Shown here: positions 37,649 through 46,528 of the stretch, piece by piece
Numbering within the stretch: the first letter of the stretch is position 1
Layout: each line of letters opens with the position of its first letter
Assembly: GCF_900114005.1 (NCBI RefSeq)
Contig: NZ_FORM01000001.1
Span: forward strand, 248,001-312,000
Length of the DNA stretch: 64,000 nucleotides
Source of the DNA: Olleya namhaensis
GTDB taxonomy: Bacteria > Bacteroidota > Bacteroidia > Flavobacteriales > Flavobacteriaceae
Reading direction: 5' to 3'
Made by a program: the position numbers and the translations under genes
Notes under the pieces: generated by a model
What the model was told of the DNA's origin: nothing
Database searches by the model: none
What the model saw: only the letters and a program-made list of their open reading frames with translations

Positions 37649-38992
37649 CTACACAACTCCTTGTGCTAACATAGCATCAGCGACCTTTACAAAACCAGCA
37701 ACATTTGCTCCTTTTACGTAATCTACTGTACCATCTTTTTGTGTACCATACTGTACACAAGAAGCGTGAATGTCTTCCATAATTTGGTATAACTTAGCAT
37801 CAACCTCTTCTCTAGTCCAATTGTAACGTAAAGAGTTTTGACTCATTTCTAAACCTGAAGTTGCAACACCTCCTGCATTAGATGCTTTTCCTGGAGAGAA
37901 CAATACTTTAGCTTTTTGAAGTACTTCAATAGCTTCTGGTGTTGTTGGCATGTTTGCTCCTTCTGCAACCACTAATACGTTGTTTTTAACCAACATTTCA
38001 GCTTCAGCTTTATCCAACTCGTTTTGAGTTGCACATGGCATTGCTATATCACAATTAACACTCCAAGGTCTTTCTCCTTTGTGGAACGTCGCAGATGTAT
38101 ACTTATTTGTATACTCGCTAATTCTACCTCTGTTAATGTTTTTAATTTCCATGATATATGCTAATTTCTCAGCATCTATACCGTCTTTATCGTGAATGTA
38201 TCCAGAAGAATCTGACATTGTCACAACGGTACCACCTAACTCAGTTGCTTTTTCACAAGCATATTGAGCTACGTTTCCTGATCCAGAAATAACAACTGTT
38301 TTTCCATCAAAAGAATCGTTTTTAGTAGCTAACATATTTTTTGCAAAATACACCGTACCATAACCAGTAGCTTCTGGTCTGATTAAAGATCCTCCATAAG
38401 ATAATCCTTTACCTGTCAGTACTCCTGTAAATTCGTTTGTCAAACGCTTATATTGACCAAACATATAACCAATCTCACGTCCTCCAACACCAATATCTCC
38501 GGCTGGCACATCCGTGTTTGCTCCAATATGTCTAAACAATTCTGACATAAAAGATTGGCAAAAACGCATAACTTCGTTATCACTTTTTCCTTTTGGATCA
38601 AAATCACTTCCTCCTTTTCCTCCACCCATTGGTAAAGTTGTTAGAGAGTTTTTAAATACTTGTTCAAAACCTAAAAACTTTAAAATACTAAGGTTTACAG
38701 ATGGGTGAAAACGCAACCCTCCTTTGTAAGGTCCAATAGCCGAGTTAAACTCTACTCTAAAAGCTCTGTTTACTTGCGTGTTTCCTTTATCGTCAATCCA
38801 AGGCACTCTAAAAATTATTGTACGCTCAGGTTCTACCATACGCTCCAATAACATTTTACCTTGATATTTTGGATTTTCTTCTATAAACGGAATTACCGTT
38901 TCTGCAACTTCGTGTACTGCTTGTAAAAACTCTGGCTCATTACCATTTTTTTGTTTTACTAAGTCTAAAAATGCTTCAATTTTATCTTTCAT
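37649..38992 (-). CDS. gdhA: NADP-specific glutamate dehydrogenase
   Basis: Assimilates ammonia onto 2-oxoglutarate in the cytoplasm. The start at 38992 (MKDKIEAFLDLVKQ) gives 447 residues, the normal hexameric GdhA length. Ten extra residues from an upstream ATG are unlikely because they approach the promoter. The catalytic Lys loop PMGGGKGGSDFDPKGKSD, the PAGDIGVGGREIGYM segment and the Rossmann motif VISGSGNVAQYA are intact. Monocistronic, between a terminator and its own -7 box (39040-39047). Confidence 0.97.
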   Translation of the reverse strand: MKDKIEAFLDLVKQKNGNEPEFLQAVHEVAETVIPFIEENPKYQGKMLLERMVEPERTIIFRVPWIDDKGNTQVNRAFRVEFNSAIGPYKGGLRFHPSVNLSILKFLGFEQVFKNSLTTLPMGGGKGGSDFDPKGKSDNEVMRFCQSFMSELFRHIGANTDVPAGDIGVGGREIGYMFGQYKRLTNEFTGVLTGKGLSYGGSLIRPEATGYGTVYFAKNMLATKNDSFDGKTVVISGSGNVAQYACEKATELGGTVVTMSDSSGYIHDKDGIDAEKLAYIMEIKNINRGRISEYTNKYTSATFHKGERPWSVNCDIAMPCATQNELDKAEAEMLVKNNVLVVAEGANMPTTPEAIEVLQKAKVLFSPGKASNAGGVATSGLEMSQNSLRYNWTREEVDAKLYQIMEDIHASCVQYGTQKDGTVDYVKGANVAGFVKVADAMLAQGVV

Positions 38993-39039
38993 TATGTAAA
39001 TAATTACGATACTGTTATACAATCCATAAAAATGTAGAA

Positions 39040-39047
39040 CAAAGATA
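39040..39047 (-). promoter_or_regulatory. -7 promoter box of gdhA
   Basis: Minus-strand TATCTTTG matches TAnnTTTG, 47 bp before the gdhA start. The -33 position is not recognisable. Confidence 0.5.
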
Positions 39048-39154
39048 CATTATCTTTAATACAGCACCTACTTTTTTTTTATTTTCGCAATCGTTATAGT
39101 TGATATTAACGTTTCTTTAATAATTCATATTTATGATGCGTTTTATCTGTAAAA

Positions 39155-39185
39155 TTTGTATGTTCGTCGAGATTTTATATATTTG
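39155..39185 (+). promoter_or_regulatory. Promoter of the THC0290-like OMP gene
   Basis: TTTG (39155-39158), a 19-bp spacer and TATATTTG (39178-39185) match the Bacteroidota promoter consensus in both boxes and spacing, 31 bp before the start codon. Confidence 0.82.
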
Positions 39186-39216
39186 CCGAACAAATTGTTA
39201 ATAACAAAGCCGTATT

Positions 39217-40017
39217 ATGCTTAACCCTAAACACTTGATACTAGTTGTACTTATCTTATTAAGTACCAGCAGTGCATATGCGCAACTAGGCTTTTCTCAC
39301 GAAATAGGTATCATTACAGGACCTGTCGCTTTTAAAGCTGACTTTGGAGAACGTTTAGATTCTGACACCAATGCTGGTAATACCGGTTTTGGAATTGGAC
39401 TAGTACATTATATCAACTTTGCTTATCAAGCGGATTGTAATTGTTACACAACAGACAATTATTTTAATGATCATTTTAAATTACGTACAGAAATTTCTTT
39501 TAATAAAACCAAACTAAATCATTTAGGTAAATGGGTAGAAGACTCAAGAACTAGTGACGAGGCAGATAAATTAAGAGCACATACCGGAGAGGCTAACAAT
39601 TTTGATATTGGAATGCAATTAGAATTTTTTCCGTTAAGTATTAGATCTTTTCAAGCTTTTGGATATAGACTCGCACCTTTTGTTAGTTTAGGCGCGCACT
39701 ACGTATCTTATAACCCAAAAGTATATACAGATTATGATAATGGCACCAATGATGTTGGTAACGTTTTAGATAATAATAATTTTTACTCAGGTTGGGATCC
39801 CGGTTCTATTAATCCAGATTCAGGTTCTACGTGGTCTGTAGTTTCCAGTATTGGTGTTAGATATAAGCTAAATATGCTGTCTGATTTAATGATAGATCTT
39901 AGAGGACAATATTACTTTAGCGATTGGGTAGATGGTTTAGACCACCAATTAAATTCTAACAAATACAATGACTGGTTAGTTTGGCTAAATGTAGGTTACA
40001 TTTACTACTTAGATTAG
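39217..40017 (+). CDS. Outer-membrane beta-barrel protein, THC0290_0291-like
   Basis: A 266-residue secreted protein with signal peptide ending SSAYAQ. The mature start LGFSHEIGIITGPVAFKADFGER and alternating strand pattern to WLNVGYIYYLD suggest a 10-12-stranded outer-membrane barrel. I recall this opening from the THC0290_0291 family of Flavobacteriaceae, but its function is unknown. It has its own well-formed promoter and terminator, so it is monocistronic and probably well expressed. Confidence 0.75.
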   Translation: MLNPKHLILVVLILLSTSSAYAQLGFSHEIGIITGPVAFKADFGERLDSDTNAGNTGFGIGLVHYINFAYQADCNCYTTDNYFNDHFKLRTEISFNKTKLNHLGKWVEDSRTSDEADKLRAHTGEANNFDIGMQLEFFPLSIRSFQAFGYRLAPFVSLGAHYVSYNPKVYTDYDNGTNDVGNVLDNNNFYSGWDPGSINPDSGSTWSVVSSIGVRYKLNMLSDLMIDLRGQYYFSDWVDGLDHQLNSNKYNDWLVWLNVGYIYYLD

Positions 40018-40041
40018 ACTCAAATTAAAACATAAGTTTAT

Positions 40042-40075
40042 AAAAAAAGCTCAAGTTAACACTTGAGCTTTTTTT
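40042..40075. terminator. Bidirectional terminator between OMP and metB-like genes
   Basis: GCTCAAGT (40049-40056), loop TAAC, ACTTGAGC (40061-40068), flanked by A-run and T-run. Confidence 0.92.
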
Positions 40076-40107
40076 ATGCAGCACTATTTAGGCTATCAAT
40101 TAACTTA

Positions 40108-41247
40108 TTAACCTAAGGCTTGTTTTAGATCGTTAATTAAATCTTCTTCATCTTCAATACCAACACTTAATCTAATCATACTATCAACAACACCTATCTT
40201 TTCTCTCTCTTCCTTAGGGATACTAGCATGTGTCATACTTGCTGGATGACCACACAACGACTCCACACCTCCTAAAGATTCTGCCAATGTAAAGACCTTA
40301 AGGTTTTCTACCACCTTAATTGCGTCTTCGTAATTGTTTCCTTTAGTTACAAAACTAACCATACCACCAAAATCATTCATTTGTGATAATGCAATATCAT
40401 GATTAGGATGATTCTTAAATCCTGGCCAATACACTGTTTCAATTTTAGGATGTGTATTTAAAAATTCGGCTACAGCCTTACCATTTTCGCAATGACGCTG
40501 CATTCTAACATGCAAGGTTTTAATTCCGCGTAAAGCTAAAAAGGCATCTTGAGGTCCACAAATAGCACCACTTGCATTCTGGATAAAATATAATCTTTTT
40601 GCTAAATCTTTATCTTTTACAACTAATGCGCCCATAACTAAATCGCTATGTCCACCAAGGTATTTTGTTGCGGAGTGCATTACAATATCCACGCCCAGAT
40701 CCAAAGGTTGTTGTAAATAAGGCGTTGCAAAGGTATTATCCACTGCAAGTAACACCTTATGCTTTTTAGCAATTTTTGCAGCAGCTGCAATATCTATAAT
40801 ATTTAGCATTGGGTTAGTTGGTGTTTCTACCCAAATTAACTTTGTGTTTTTATTTACGTAATCTTCAATATTGGCAGCATTTTGCATGCCTACAAAATGA
40901 AACTTAATACCAAAACCTTCAAAAATTTTAGTAAACAAACGGTACGTCCCACCATACAAATCGTTGGTAGAAACAACCTCATCTCCTGGCTGCAATAACT
41001 TTAACACAGCATCAATAGCAGCTAATCCAGAACCAAAAGCCAATCCAAACGCTCCGTTTTCCAAACTAGCAAACGCATTTTCTAAAGCCTGACGTGTTGG
41101 GTTATGACTTCTAGAATACTCAAAACCTTTGTGTCCTCCCGGTGTTGTTTGTGCATAAGTAGAAGTTTGATATATTGGTGGCATCACTGCGCCGTATGCT
41201 GGATCAGGTTTTTGACCGCCATGTATTGTTTTTGTATTAAATTTCAT
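40108..41247 (-). CDS. Cystathionine gamma-synthase / gamma-lyase (Cys/Met PLP enzyme)
   Basis: The start at 41247 (MKFNTKTIHGGQ) gives 379 residues; the longer reading from 41271 would start inside the -7 box. Cys/Met-metabolism fold-type I enzyme: YSRSHNPTRQALE near 45, GSGLAAIDAV, VDNTFATPYLQQPL and the PLP lysine in HSATKYLGGHSD. Family members add or remove homoserine and cysteine units in transsulfuration. Synthase (MetB) and lyase (MGL/CGL) cannot be separated safely by eye, so I leave the symbol empty. Monocistronic, divergent from a DUF3298 lipoprotein. Confidence 0.92.
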   Translation of the reverse strand: MKFNTKTIHGGQKPDPAYGAVMPPIYQTSTYAQTTPGGHKGFEYSRSHNPTRQALENAFASLENGAFGLAFGSGLAAIDAVLKLLQPGDEVVSTNDLYGGTYRLFTKIFEGFGIKFHFVGMQNAANIEDYVNKNTKLIWVETPTNPMLNIIDIAAAAKIAKKHKVLLAVDNTFATPYLQQPLDLGVDIVMHSATKYLGGHSDLVMGALVVKDKDLAKRLYFIQNASGAICGPQDAFLALRGIKTLHVRMQRHCENGKAVAEFLNTHPKIETVYWPGFKNHPNHDIALSQMNDFGGMVSFVTKGNNYEDAIKVVENLKVFTLAESLGGVESLCGHPASMTHASIPKEEREKIGVVDSMIRLSVGIEDEEDLINDLKQALG

Positions 41248-41268
41248 GAGGAAATTTTTTGTTAGCAA

Positions 41269-41276
41269 CAAAAATA
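41269..41276 (-). promoter_or_regulatory. -7 promoter box of the cystathionine synthase/lyase gene
   Basis: Minus-strand TATTTTTG matches TAnnTTTG, 21 bp before the start codon. Confidence 0.5.
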
Positions 41277-41320
41277 GTTTTTAATTCGTTGTATTAAAAC
41301 TAGAACAATACCTTTAGTCA

Positions 41321-42064
41321 ATGTTTAACACTTTATCGATTTCAAAATCAGCCCTTTTTACTGTAATTACTTGTTTTTTCCTGGCGGTCTCTTGCCAAAA
41401 GGACAAACCAATAACGTTTTCTGAAACCGAAGTTTCTTCAGAAAAGGAAACACTTGTAGAAATTATTATACCAAAAGCGGATGGTAATTCTAAAACAGCA
41501 AAATCTATAAATGCAACACTAACTGGTTTTGCATGTACTATTTTAAACATTGATAGCGCTAAAAATAAAAAAGAAACTATTGCAGAAAGCATCACAGCTT
41601 TTAACGACGCCTATATCAATTTTAATAAAACGCTACTTACAGAGTTTGAAGACAAATTTCCGAGATGGGAAGCCCTAATTGACGGTGAAGTCTCTTACCA
41701 AAACGAAGCTATAGTAAGTATTGCCATGAATGGTAATATTAATACAGGAGCAGCAAGTAGCACCCTAAGATTCAAATTTTTTAATTTTGATCTATCAAAC
41801 GGTAAAGCGTTAACTACAGCAGACCTTATTAATAATATGGAAGCTTTTAAAACCATAGTTAAAAAGTACTACGACAAAGAGCTACTAACCACTTACACCA
41901 GTCTAGACGATAGTGCTAGTAGTTTTAAACTACCAGAAACTATCGGCTTTAATGAGGATGGTGTTATAATAATTTACGACAATTTTGAGTTAGGCGATTT
42001 TAGCAAACAACTAATTGAGTTTACAATACCTTTTACTGTCATTGACCAATACTTAAACTACTAA
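41321..42064 (+). CDS. DUF4163/DUF3298 (RsiV-like) lipoprotein
   Basis: It has 247 residues with a lipobox at Cys25 (FFLAVSCQKDK). The mature part matches the PdaC/RsiV-type pair: a DUF4163-like N-terminal half and a DUF3298 C-terminal half (SSTLRFKFFNFDLSNGKALTTADLI, IIIYDNFELGDFSKQLIEFTIPF). Such proteins are envelope-located; RsiV binds lysozyme, though no sigma factor is nearby here. Its 3' end overlaps the convergent DinB gene by 4 bp. Confidence 0.85.
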   Translation: MFNTLSISKSALFTVITCFFLAVSCQKDKPITFSETEVSSEKETLVEIIIPKADGNSKTAKSINATLTGFACTILNIDSAKNKKETIAESITAFNDAYINFNKTLLTEFEDKFPRWEALIDGEVSYQNEAIVSIAMNGNINTGAASSTLRFKFFNFDLSNGKALTTADLINNMEAFKTIVKKYYDKELLTTYTSLDDSASSFKLPETIGFNEDGVIIIYDNFELGDFSKQLIEFTIPFTVIDQYLNY

Positions 42065-42516
42065 ATATTCTTTTTTAAGGCTAAAATATATCCCAAGTGG
42101 ATGCCTTCATGAAAGTTGTTAAACGCAATAGCATCTTCTGCAGACGCTAACGTACTTTTTGTAGACACCGTATACTCGTTGTACGTTTTAAACACCTTGT
42201 TGTTATAATCTTCTATAGTTTTTTCTATTGTAGTAAACAACAATCCTTTAATCTCGTCAACTTGAGCCTGGGTTACATCACCTTCCGTTTTAGTTCCTTT
42301 TCTATACCTTTCCACTAAATCATCACTAACCATCATATCCAAACCAGACAATTTATACACCAATAATTGTTGGGTAACCACGGTGTGCGCTACATTCCAA
42401 AAAATATTATTACTGTAACCTTCTGGCACTGTATTTAATTGCTCTAAAGTAAATTGCTCTAAAAACTGTTTAAATATAGCTCTGTTTTTTAATGCAATGT
42501 CAAATGTAAACTCCAT
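42061..42516 (-). CDS. DinB family protein
   Basis: A 151-residue four-helix-bundle protein. The metal-binding histidines of the DinB/YfiT superfamily are visible: NVAHTVV near residue 46 and FHEGIHLGYI near 138. Members are metal-dependent transferases, often with bacillithiol or a similar thiol. The substrate is unknown. Convergent with and overlapping the DUF3298 gene end; 88 bp separates it from the divergent OsmC gene. Confidence 0.86.
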   Translation of the reverse strand: MEFTFDIALKNRAIFKQFLEQFTLEQLNTVPEGYSNNIFWNVAHTVVTQQLLVYKLSGLDMMVSDDLVERYRKGTKTEGDVTQAQVDEIKGLLFTTIEKTIEDYNNKVFKTYNEYTVSTKSTLASAEDAIAFNNFHEGIHLGYILALKKNI

Positions 42517-42604
42517 CTCTTTATTTTTTTTTACAAGAAACTAAATAAAAAAAACTTAAACTAATTACAATTGGATTTTTAACTTTAACCATTAATATTC
42601 CATA

Positions 42605-43087
42605 ATGAAAACGCACCACTACCAAGCCACAATACAATGGACCGGAAACCTAGGTCAAGGCACAACGCATTACAAAGACTATAATCGCAACCATACCATA
42701 ACCGCCACACATAAAACACAACCTATTTTGGCAAGTTCTGATCCCGCTTTTTTAGGAGACCAAATCCGTTATAATCCAGAGGAATTATTACTGTCTTCCA
42801 TTGCCTCTTGCCATATGCTTTGGTACTTGCATCTTTGCGCCACCAACAATATAATAGTGGTAAACTACACCGACCAACCAGAAGGCACAATGGAAGAAAA
42901 CGCTAATGGTAGCGGGCAATTTGCCAACGTGACGTTACACCCAAAAGTAATAGTTAAAAATGCGGATATGATACAAAAAGCCAACCAATTACATCACGAC
43001 GCTAACAGCATGTGTTTTATAGCAAGATCCTGTAATTTTCCAATAACACATAACGCTTCCGCGGAAGCTTCGCCTGGCACAGACTAG
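42605..43087 (+). CDS. OsmC family peroxidase-like protein
   Basis: It has 160 residues. The OsmC/Ohr fold is shown by an N-terminal strand pair, the PEELLLSSIASCHMLWYLHLC helix with the first redox Cys, and a second Cys in MCFIARSCNFPI. The subgroup is YhfA/OsmC-like, thiol-dependent reduction of peroxides. The last nine residues (ASAEASPGTD) come from a GC-rich stretch that contains a 14-bp palindrome and look like a late extension of the usual C-terminus. Confidence 0.88.
   Translation: MKTHHYQATIQWTGNLGQGTTHYKDYNRNHTITATHKTQPILASSDPAFLGDQIRYNPEELLLSSIASCHMLWYLHLCATNNIIVVNYTDQPEGTMEENANGSGQFANVTLHPKVIVKNADMIQKANQLHHDANSMCFIARSCNFPITHNASAEASPGTD
43049..43062. repeat. 14-bp palindrome in the 3' end of the OsmC gene
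   Basis: GCTTCCGCGGAAGC is a perfect palindrome within a short GC-rich patch that encodes the extra C-terminal tail. Similar GCTTTCGCGAAAGC-type sequences are, from memory, dispersed repeats in Flavobacteriaceae. Confidence 0.5.
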
Positions 43088-43151
43088 TTTTAATCAAAAA
43101 AAGGAGTTCTTTTTAGTAAAAAAAACGACCTTTGACAAAATTTTTAGCAAA

Positions 43152-43508
43152 ATGAAAAAAGTATACTACCTAAAAACCTGCAGTACTTGTGTCCGTATTT
43201 TAAAAGAACTTGATCTACCTTCAGATTTTGAGCTTCAAGATATCAAGACCAATCCAATTACGGAAACGCAATTAGAAGCCTTAAAAGCATTATCTGGTAG
43301 TTACGAAGCATTGTTTAGCAAACGCGCAAAATTATATAAAGAAAAAGGGTTAAAAGACCAAAACCTAACCGAAAAAGACTATAAACATTACCTTTTAGAG
43401 CACTATACGTTTTTAAGTAGACCCGTTATAGTTATTAATGACGCCATCTTTATCGGAAATGCTAAAAAAACAACAGCATCCACAAAACTAGCATTAAATG
43501 AAAGCTAG
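43152..43508 (+). CDS. ArsC/Spx-family thioredoxin-fold protein
   Basis: It has 118 residues, the ArsC/Spx/YffB length. It begins KKVYYLKTCSTCVRILKEL with the CxxC active site and ends with the cis-Pro segment LSRPVIVINDAIFIG. Family members are arsenate reductases or Spx-like regulators; no arsenic genes are near, so I do not assign arsenate reduction. Its end overlaps the EamA gene start by 11 bp, so the two are translationally linked. Confidence 0.85.
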   Translation: MKKVYYLKTCSTCVRILKELDLPSDFELQDIKTNPITETQLEALKALSGSYEALFSKRAKLYKEKGLKDQNLTEKDYKHYLLEHYTFLSRPVIVINDAIFIGNAKKTTASTKLALNES

Positions 43509-44394
43509 ATATTGGGCACTATTAGCAGCATTGTTTGTACAAATATTATACGGCTTAAACTACACATTTGCTAAAGACGTTATGGTTGGAGGTTTTATAA
43601 AACCCTCAGGATTTATTGTACTTCGTGTTGGTGGTGCGTCTATTTTATTTTGGGTATTCAGTTTTTTGGGACCCACAGAAAAAATAGAAAAAAAAGACAT
43701 TCTAACGTTAGTCTACGCAGCCTTTTTTGGAGTAGCCACAAATATGCTTCTGTTTTTCAAAGGATTGGAGTTAACTACACCTATACACGCCTCGGTAATA
43801 ATGATTATTAGTCCCATAATCGTATTATTACTATCATCATTCTATTTAGAAGAAAAGATTACAAAAATCAAAATACTAGGTGTTATTTTTGGTTTTGCTG
43901 GCGCAGCTATATTAACCGTTTACGGTAAATCCGCAAGTCCTGGAGACAATGTGTTTTTGGGTAACATTATGATATTACTTAATGCTATTTCGTATAGTAT
44001 TTACATTATAATAATCAAGAAATTAACCTATCGTTACCACCCGTTTACATTTATTAGATGGTTGTTTTTAATAGGGTTCTTTATGGTACTCCCATTTGGA
44101 TTTAATGACATACTAGCCATAAACACAGTCACGTTTACACCTTACATTTGGTTTTCTGTAGTGTTTGTAATTGTCGGTGCCACTTTTGGAACCTACTTAT
44201 TAAACCCACTTGCCTTAAGACATCTTAAAGCCTCTACAGTAACCGTGTTTATATACTTGCAACCATTAATTGCAGGTATTTATGCAGTAATTGCGGGTAG
44301 TGATGCTGTAACAGCAGTAAAGCTAACAGCATCATCCCTAATATTTTTTGGTGTGTATTTGGTAACTAAAAAGCCTAAAGCTCTAAATGCTTAG
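43498..44394 (+). CDS. EamA/DMT family transporter
   Basis: A 298-residue protein with ten hydrophobic segments in two repeated EamA halves (about 5-140 and 150-290), as in drug/metabolite transporters. Sequence marks include QILYGLNYTFAKDVM and GATFGTYLLNPLALRHLKAS. It starts inside the 3' end of the ArsC-like gene. Its 3' end overlaps the convergent thioesterase gene by 20 bp. The substrate is unknown. Confidence 0.88.
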   Translation: MKARYWALLAALFVQILYGLNYTFAKDVMVGGFIKPSGFIVLRVGGASILFWVFSFLGPTEKIEKKDILTLVYAAFFGVATNMLLFFKGLELTTPIHASVIMIISPIIVLLLSSFYLEEKITKIKILGVIFGFAGAAILTVYGKSASPGDNVFLGNIMILLNAISYSIYIIIIKKLTYRYHPFTFIRWLFLIGFFMVLPFGFNDILAINTVTFTPYIWFSVVFVIVGATFGTYLLNPLALRHLKASTVTVFIYLQPLIAGIYAVIAGSDAVTAVKLTASSLIFFGVYLVTKKPKALNA

Positions 44395-44854
44395 GTAAAC
44401 GTCCATGCAAGCGCATGTCCTCCTTAGTTAATATTTTATAGTCTTCCGTTTTTGGAAACTTACTGGTCATGTCTAATAAATCTTGTGGTAACCCAATAAG
44501 TTTTCTTGTACCAAGGTCAATCCAAGCGCCTACAATTTCGCAAAACGCTAAATTTTGGCCTTTACTGTTATAAAAGTTATGATCAAATTTAAAAAACATA
44601 CCATCTTCACTTAAACCAGACACCTCAAGACTAACCGTTATTGGTTGTCCTAAAAAAGCCTCTTTAAAGTAGTGTACATGTTCATGAAAAACAACAGGAC
44701 CAACACCAGCTTTACTTAAAGCCATTAAAGAAAACCCATGGTCTTGTAAAAAAGCGGTTCTGGTATGAGACATGTAGTTAATATAAGCCGAGTTTGCTAA
44801 ATGTCTGTTAGCATCAATATCACTCCATCTAATTTCAAATTCTTTTGTGTACAT
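44375..44854 (-). CDS. Acyl-CoA thioesterase (hot-dog fold, YbgC/4HBT type)
   Basis: The start at 44854 (MYTKEFEIRWSDIDANRHL) gives 159 residues; 27 extra upstream residues from 44935 are Cys-rich and unlike the family. RWSDIDANRHLANSAYINYM is the hot-dog catalytic segment with the Asp of 4-hydroxybenzoyl-CoA thioesterases, followed by VHYFKEAFLGQPITVSLEV. It hydrolyses acyl-CoA in the cytoplasm; chain preference is unknown. Divergent from yicC. Confidence 0.88.
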   Translation of the reverse strand: MYTKEFEIRWSDIDANRHLANSAYINYMSHTRTAFLQDHGFSLMALSKAGVGPVVFHEHVHYFKEAFLGQPITVSLEVSGLSEDGMFFKFDHNFYNSKGQNLAFCEIVGAWIDLGTRKLIGLPQDLLDMTSKFPKTEDYKILTKEDMRLHGRLPKHLEL

Positions 44855-44941
44855 AGTGTTAGCGTTTGTTACTTCAAAACTACAATAATTACTTCTGCAC
44901 GCATAATAAAATTTCGATTTCTTAGGCGTTAACATTTTACT

Positions 44942-44949
44942 TACCTTTG
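44942..44949 (+). promoter_or_regulatory. -7 promoter box of yicC-gmk-nadD
   Basis: TACCTTTG matches TAnnTTTG, 21 bp before the yicC ATG. Confidence 0.55.
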
Positions 44950-44970
44950 TAGCAATTAATTAGTGTTTAT

Positions 44971-45831
44971 ATGATTTATTCAATGACAGGTTATGGCAAA
45001 TCTGTATTACAATTGCCAACAAAGAAGATAACTATAGAGTTAAAATCGCTTAACAGTAAAAACCTAGATTTGAATGCGCGTATGCCTTCAATTTACAGAG
45101 AAAAAGAACTGGACCTACGTAAACTAATGGCTAAGCAGTTAGAACGTGGTAAAGTAGACTTTTCTATCTACGTAGAAACTACTGCAGATGATACCTCAAC
45201 ACAAATAAACGCACCTGTTGTTAAGCAATATATGCAACAACTAAAAGCGGTTTATAATGATGGTAATGACATTGAATTACTAAAAATGGCGGTTCGTTTT
45301 CCTGACGCTTTAAATACTGTCAGAGAAGAAATTGACAATACAGAATGGGCACAGATTGAAACCGAAATCCATACTGCTTTAAATAGCCTAAAAGACTACA
45401 GACTAAATGAAGGAAAAGTTTTAGAACAAGACTTTAACGACCGTGTAAAAAATATTGCTGACTTATTAGAGCAAGTTATTACTATGGATCCGGAGCGTGT
45501 AGAAGGTGTTAAAGAGCGTTTAAGAAAAGGCGTTGATGACCTTAAAGAAAAGTATGACGAAAACCGTTTTGAACAAGAACTGGTGTATTACATAGAAAAA
45601 TTTGATATTACTGAAGAAAAAGTACGTTTAAACAATCACTTAAACTACTTTATTGAAAGCATAAACAGTACAGATTCTAACGGAAAAAAATTAGGCTTTA
45701 TCGCTCAAGAAATTGGTAGAGAAGTTAATACTATTGGATCAAAAAGTAACTACGCACCAATGCAACAATTGGTTGTACAAATGAAGGACGAATTAGAAAA
45801 AATTAAGGAACAATTATTAAACGTCCTTTAA
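44971..45831 (+). CDS. YicC family endoribonuclease
   Basis: It has 286 residues, as in YicC/YloC. It opens MIYSMTGYGKSVLQLPTKKITIELKSLNSKNLDLNARMP and ends with NTIGSKSNYAPMQQLVVQMKDELEKIKEQLLNVL, both strongly conserved signatures. YicC-type proteins are RNA endonucleases. It is 11 bp upstream of gmk, the order yicC-gmk being widespread in bacteria. Confidence 0.94.
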   Translation: MIYSMTGYGKSVLQLPTKKITIELKSLNSKNLDLNARMPSIYREKELDLRKLMAKQLERGKVDFSIYVETTADDTSTQINAPVVKQYMQQLKAVYNDGNDIELLKMAVRFPDALNTVREEIDNTEWAQIETEIHTALNSLKDYRLNEGKVLEQDFNDRVKNIADLLEQVITMDPERVEGVKERLRKGVDDLKEKYDENRFEQELVYYIEKFDITEEKVRLNNHLNYFIESINSTDSNGKKLGFIAQEIGREVNTIGSKSNYAPMQQLVVQMKDELEKIKEQLLNVL

Positions 45832-45842
45832 ACATTAGCACA

Positions 45843-46430
45843 TTGACTGAACACACCAAAACACAAGGTAAACTAATAGTTTTTTCAGCACCTTCTGGAT
45901 CTGGAAAAACAACGATAGTTAGACATTTATTAAAGCAAGAGCACTTAAACTTAGCCTTTTCTATTTCTGCAACTTCTAGAGAAAAACGTGGTACAGAACA
46001 GGACGCTAAGGATTATTATTTTTTATCTGCCTCAGACTTTAAACAACACATCAAAGACGACGACTTTTTAGAGTGGGAAGAAGTGTACAGAGATAACTTT
46101 TACGGAACTTTAAAAACCGAAGTCGAACGCATTTGGGCATTAGGTAAAAACGTAATTTTTGATATTGACGTCTCTGGCGGATTACGTATAAAACGTAAAT
46201 TTCCAGAACAGACTATCGCCATTTTTGTTAAGCCACCTAGTATTGACGAGCTTAAAATACGTTTAAAAAAGCGCAAGACAGAAAGTGATGACAAAATAAA
46301 CATGCGTATTAGTAAAGCTAGTGCAGAGTTGGCAACAGCGCCTTTATTTGATGTTATTATAGAAAATGACAATCTTGACAAAGCATTACTAGAAGCCGAA
46401 ACCACCGTTAGCGACTTTATAAAAAAATAA
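45843..46430 (+). CDS. gmk: Guanylate kinase
   Basis: Phosphorylates GMP to GDP. It has 195 residues. P-loop in LIVFSAPSGSGKTTIVRHLL, GMP-binding SATSREKRGTEQDAKDYYFLS, and FDIDVSGGLRIKRKFP. The start is a TTG at 45843: the frame has no ATG near the conserved N-terminus, although it stays open upstream into yicC. A structured spacer of about 98 bp separates it from nadD. Confidence 0.95.
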   Translation: MTEHTKTQGKLIVFSAPSGSGKTTIVRHLLKQEHLNLAFSISATSREKRGTEQDAKDYYFLSASDFKQHIKDDDFLEWEEVYRDNFYGTLKTEVERIWALGKNVIFDIDVSGGLRIKRKFPEQTIAIFVKPPSIDELKIRLKKRKTESDDKINMRISKASAELATAPLFDVIIENDNLDKALLEAETTVSDFIKK

Positions 46431-46433
46431 TAA

Positions 46434-46515
46434 CATACTGTAAATTTTGGTCGTTTCTGAGGTGTAAAAAATGCAGCTTTCAAACACCAAAAGCACCTCG
46501 ACTGTGCACAGTATG
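46434..46515 (+). repeat. Structured gmk-nadD spacer
   Basis: CATACTGT (46434-46441) is inverted by ACAGTATG (46508-46515), and inside it GAGGTG (46459-46464) by CACCTC (46494-46499). Together they could close a multi-branched RNA just before nadD. No T-run, so not a normal terminator. Confidence 0.5.
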
Positions 46516-46528
46516 ATACTTTTAAAAA

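Noticed and set aside
43152-43508. Calling the ArsC/Spx-like gene an arsenate reductase
   Set aside because: No arsenic resistance genes around it and the family also includes regulators, so the specific function is not supported.
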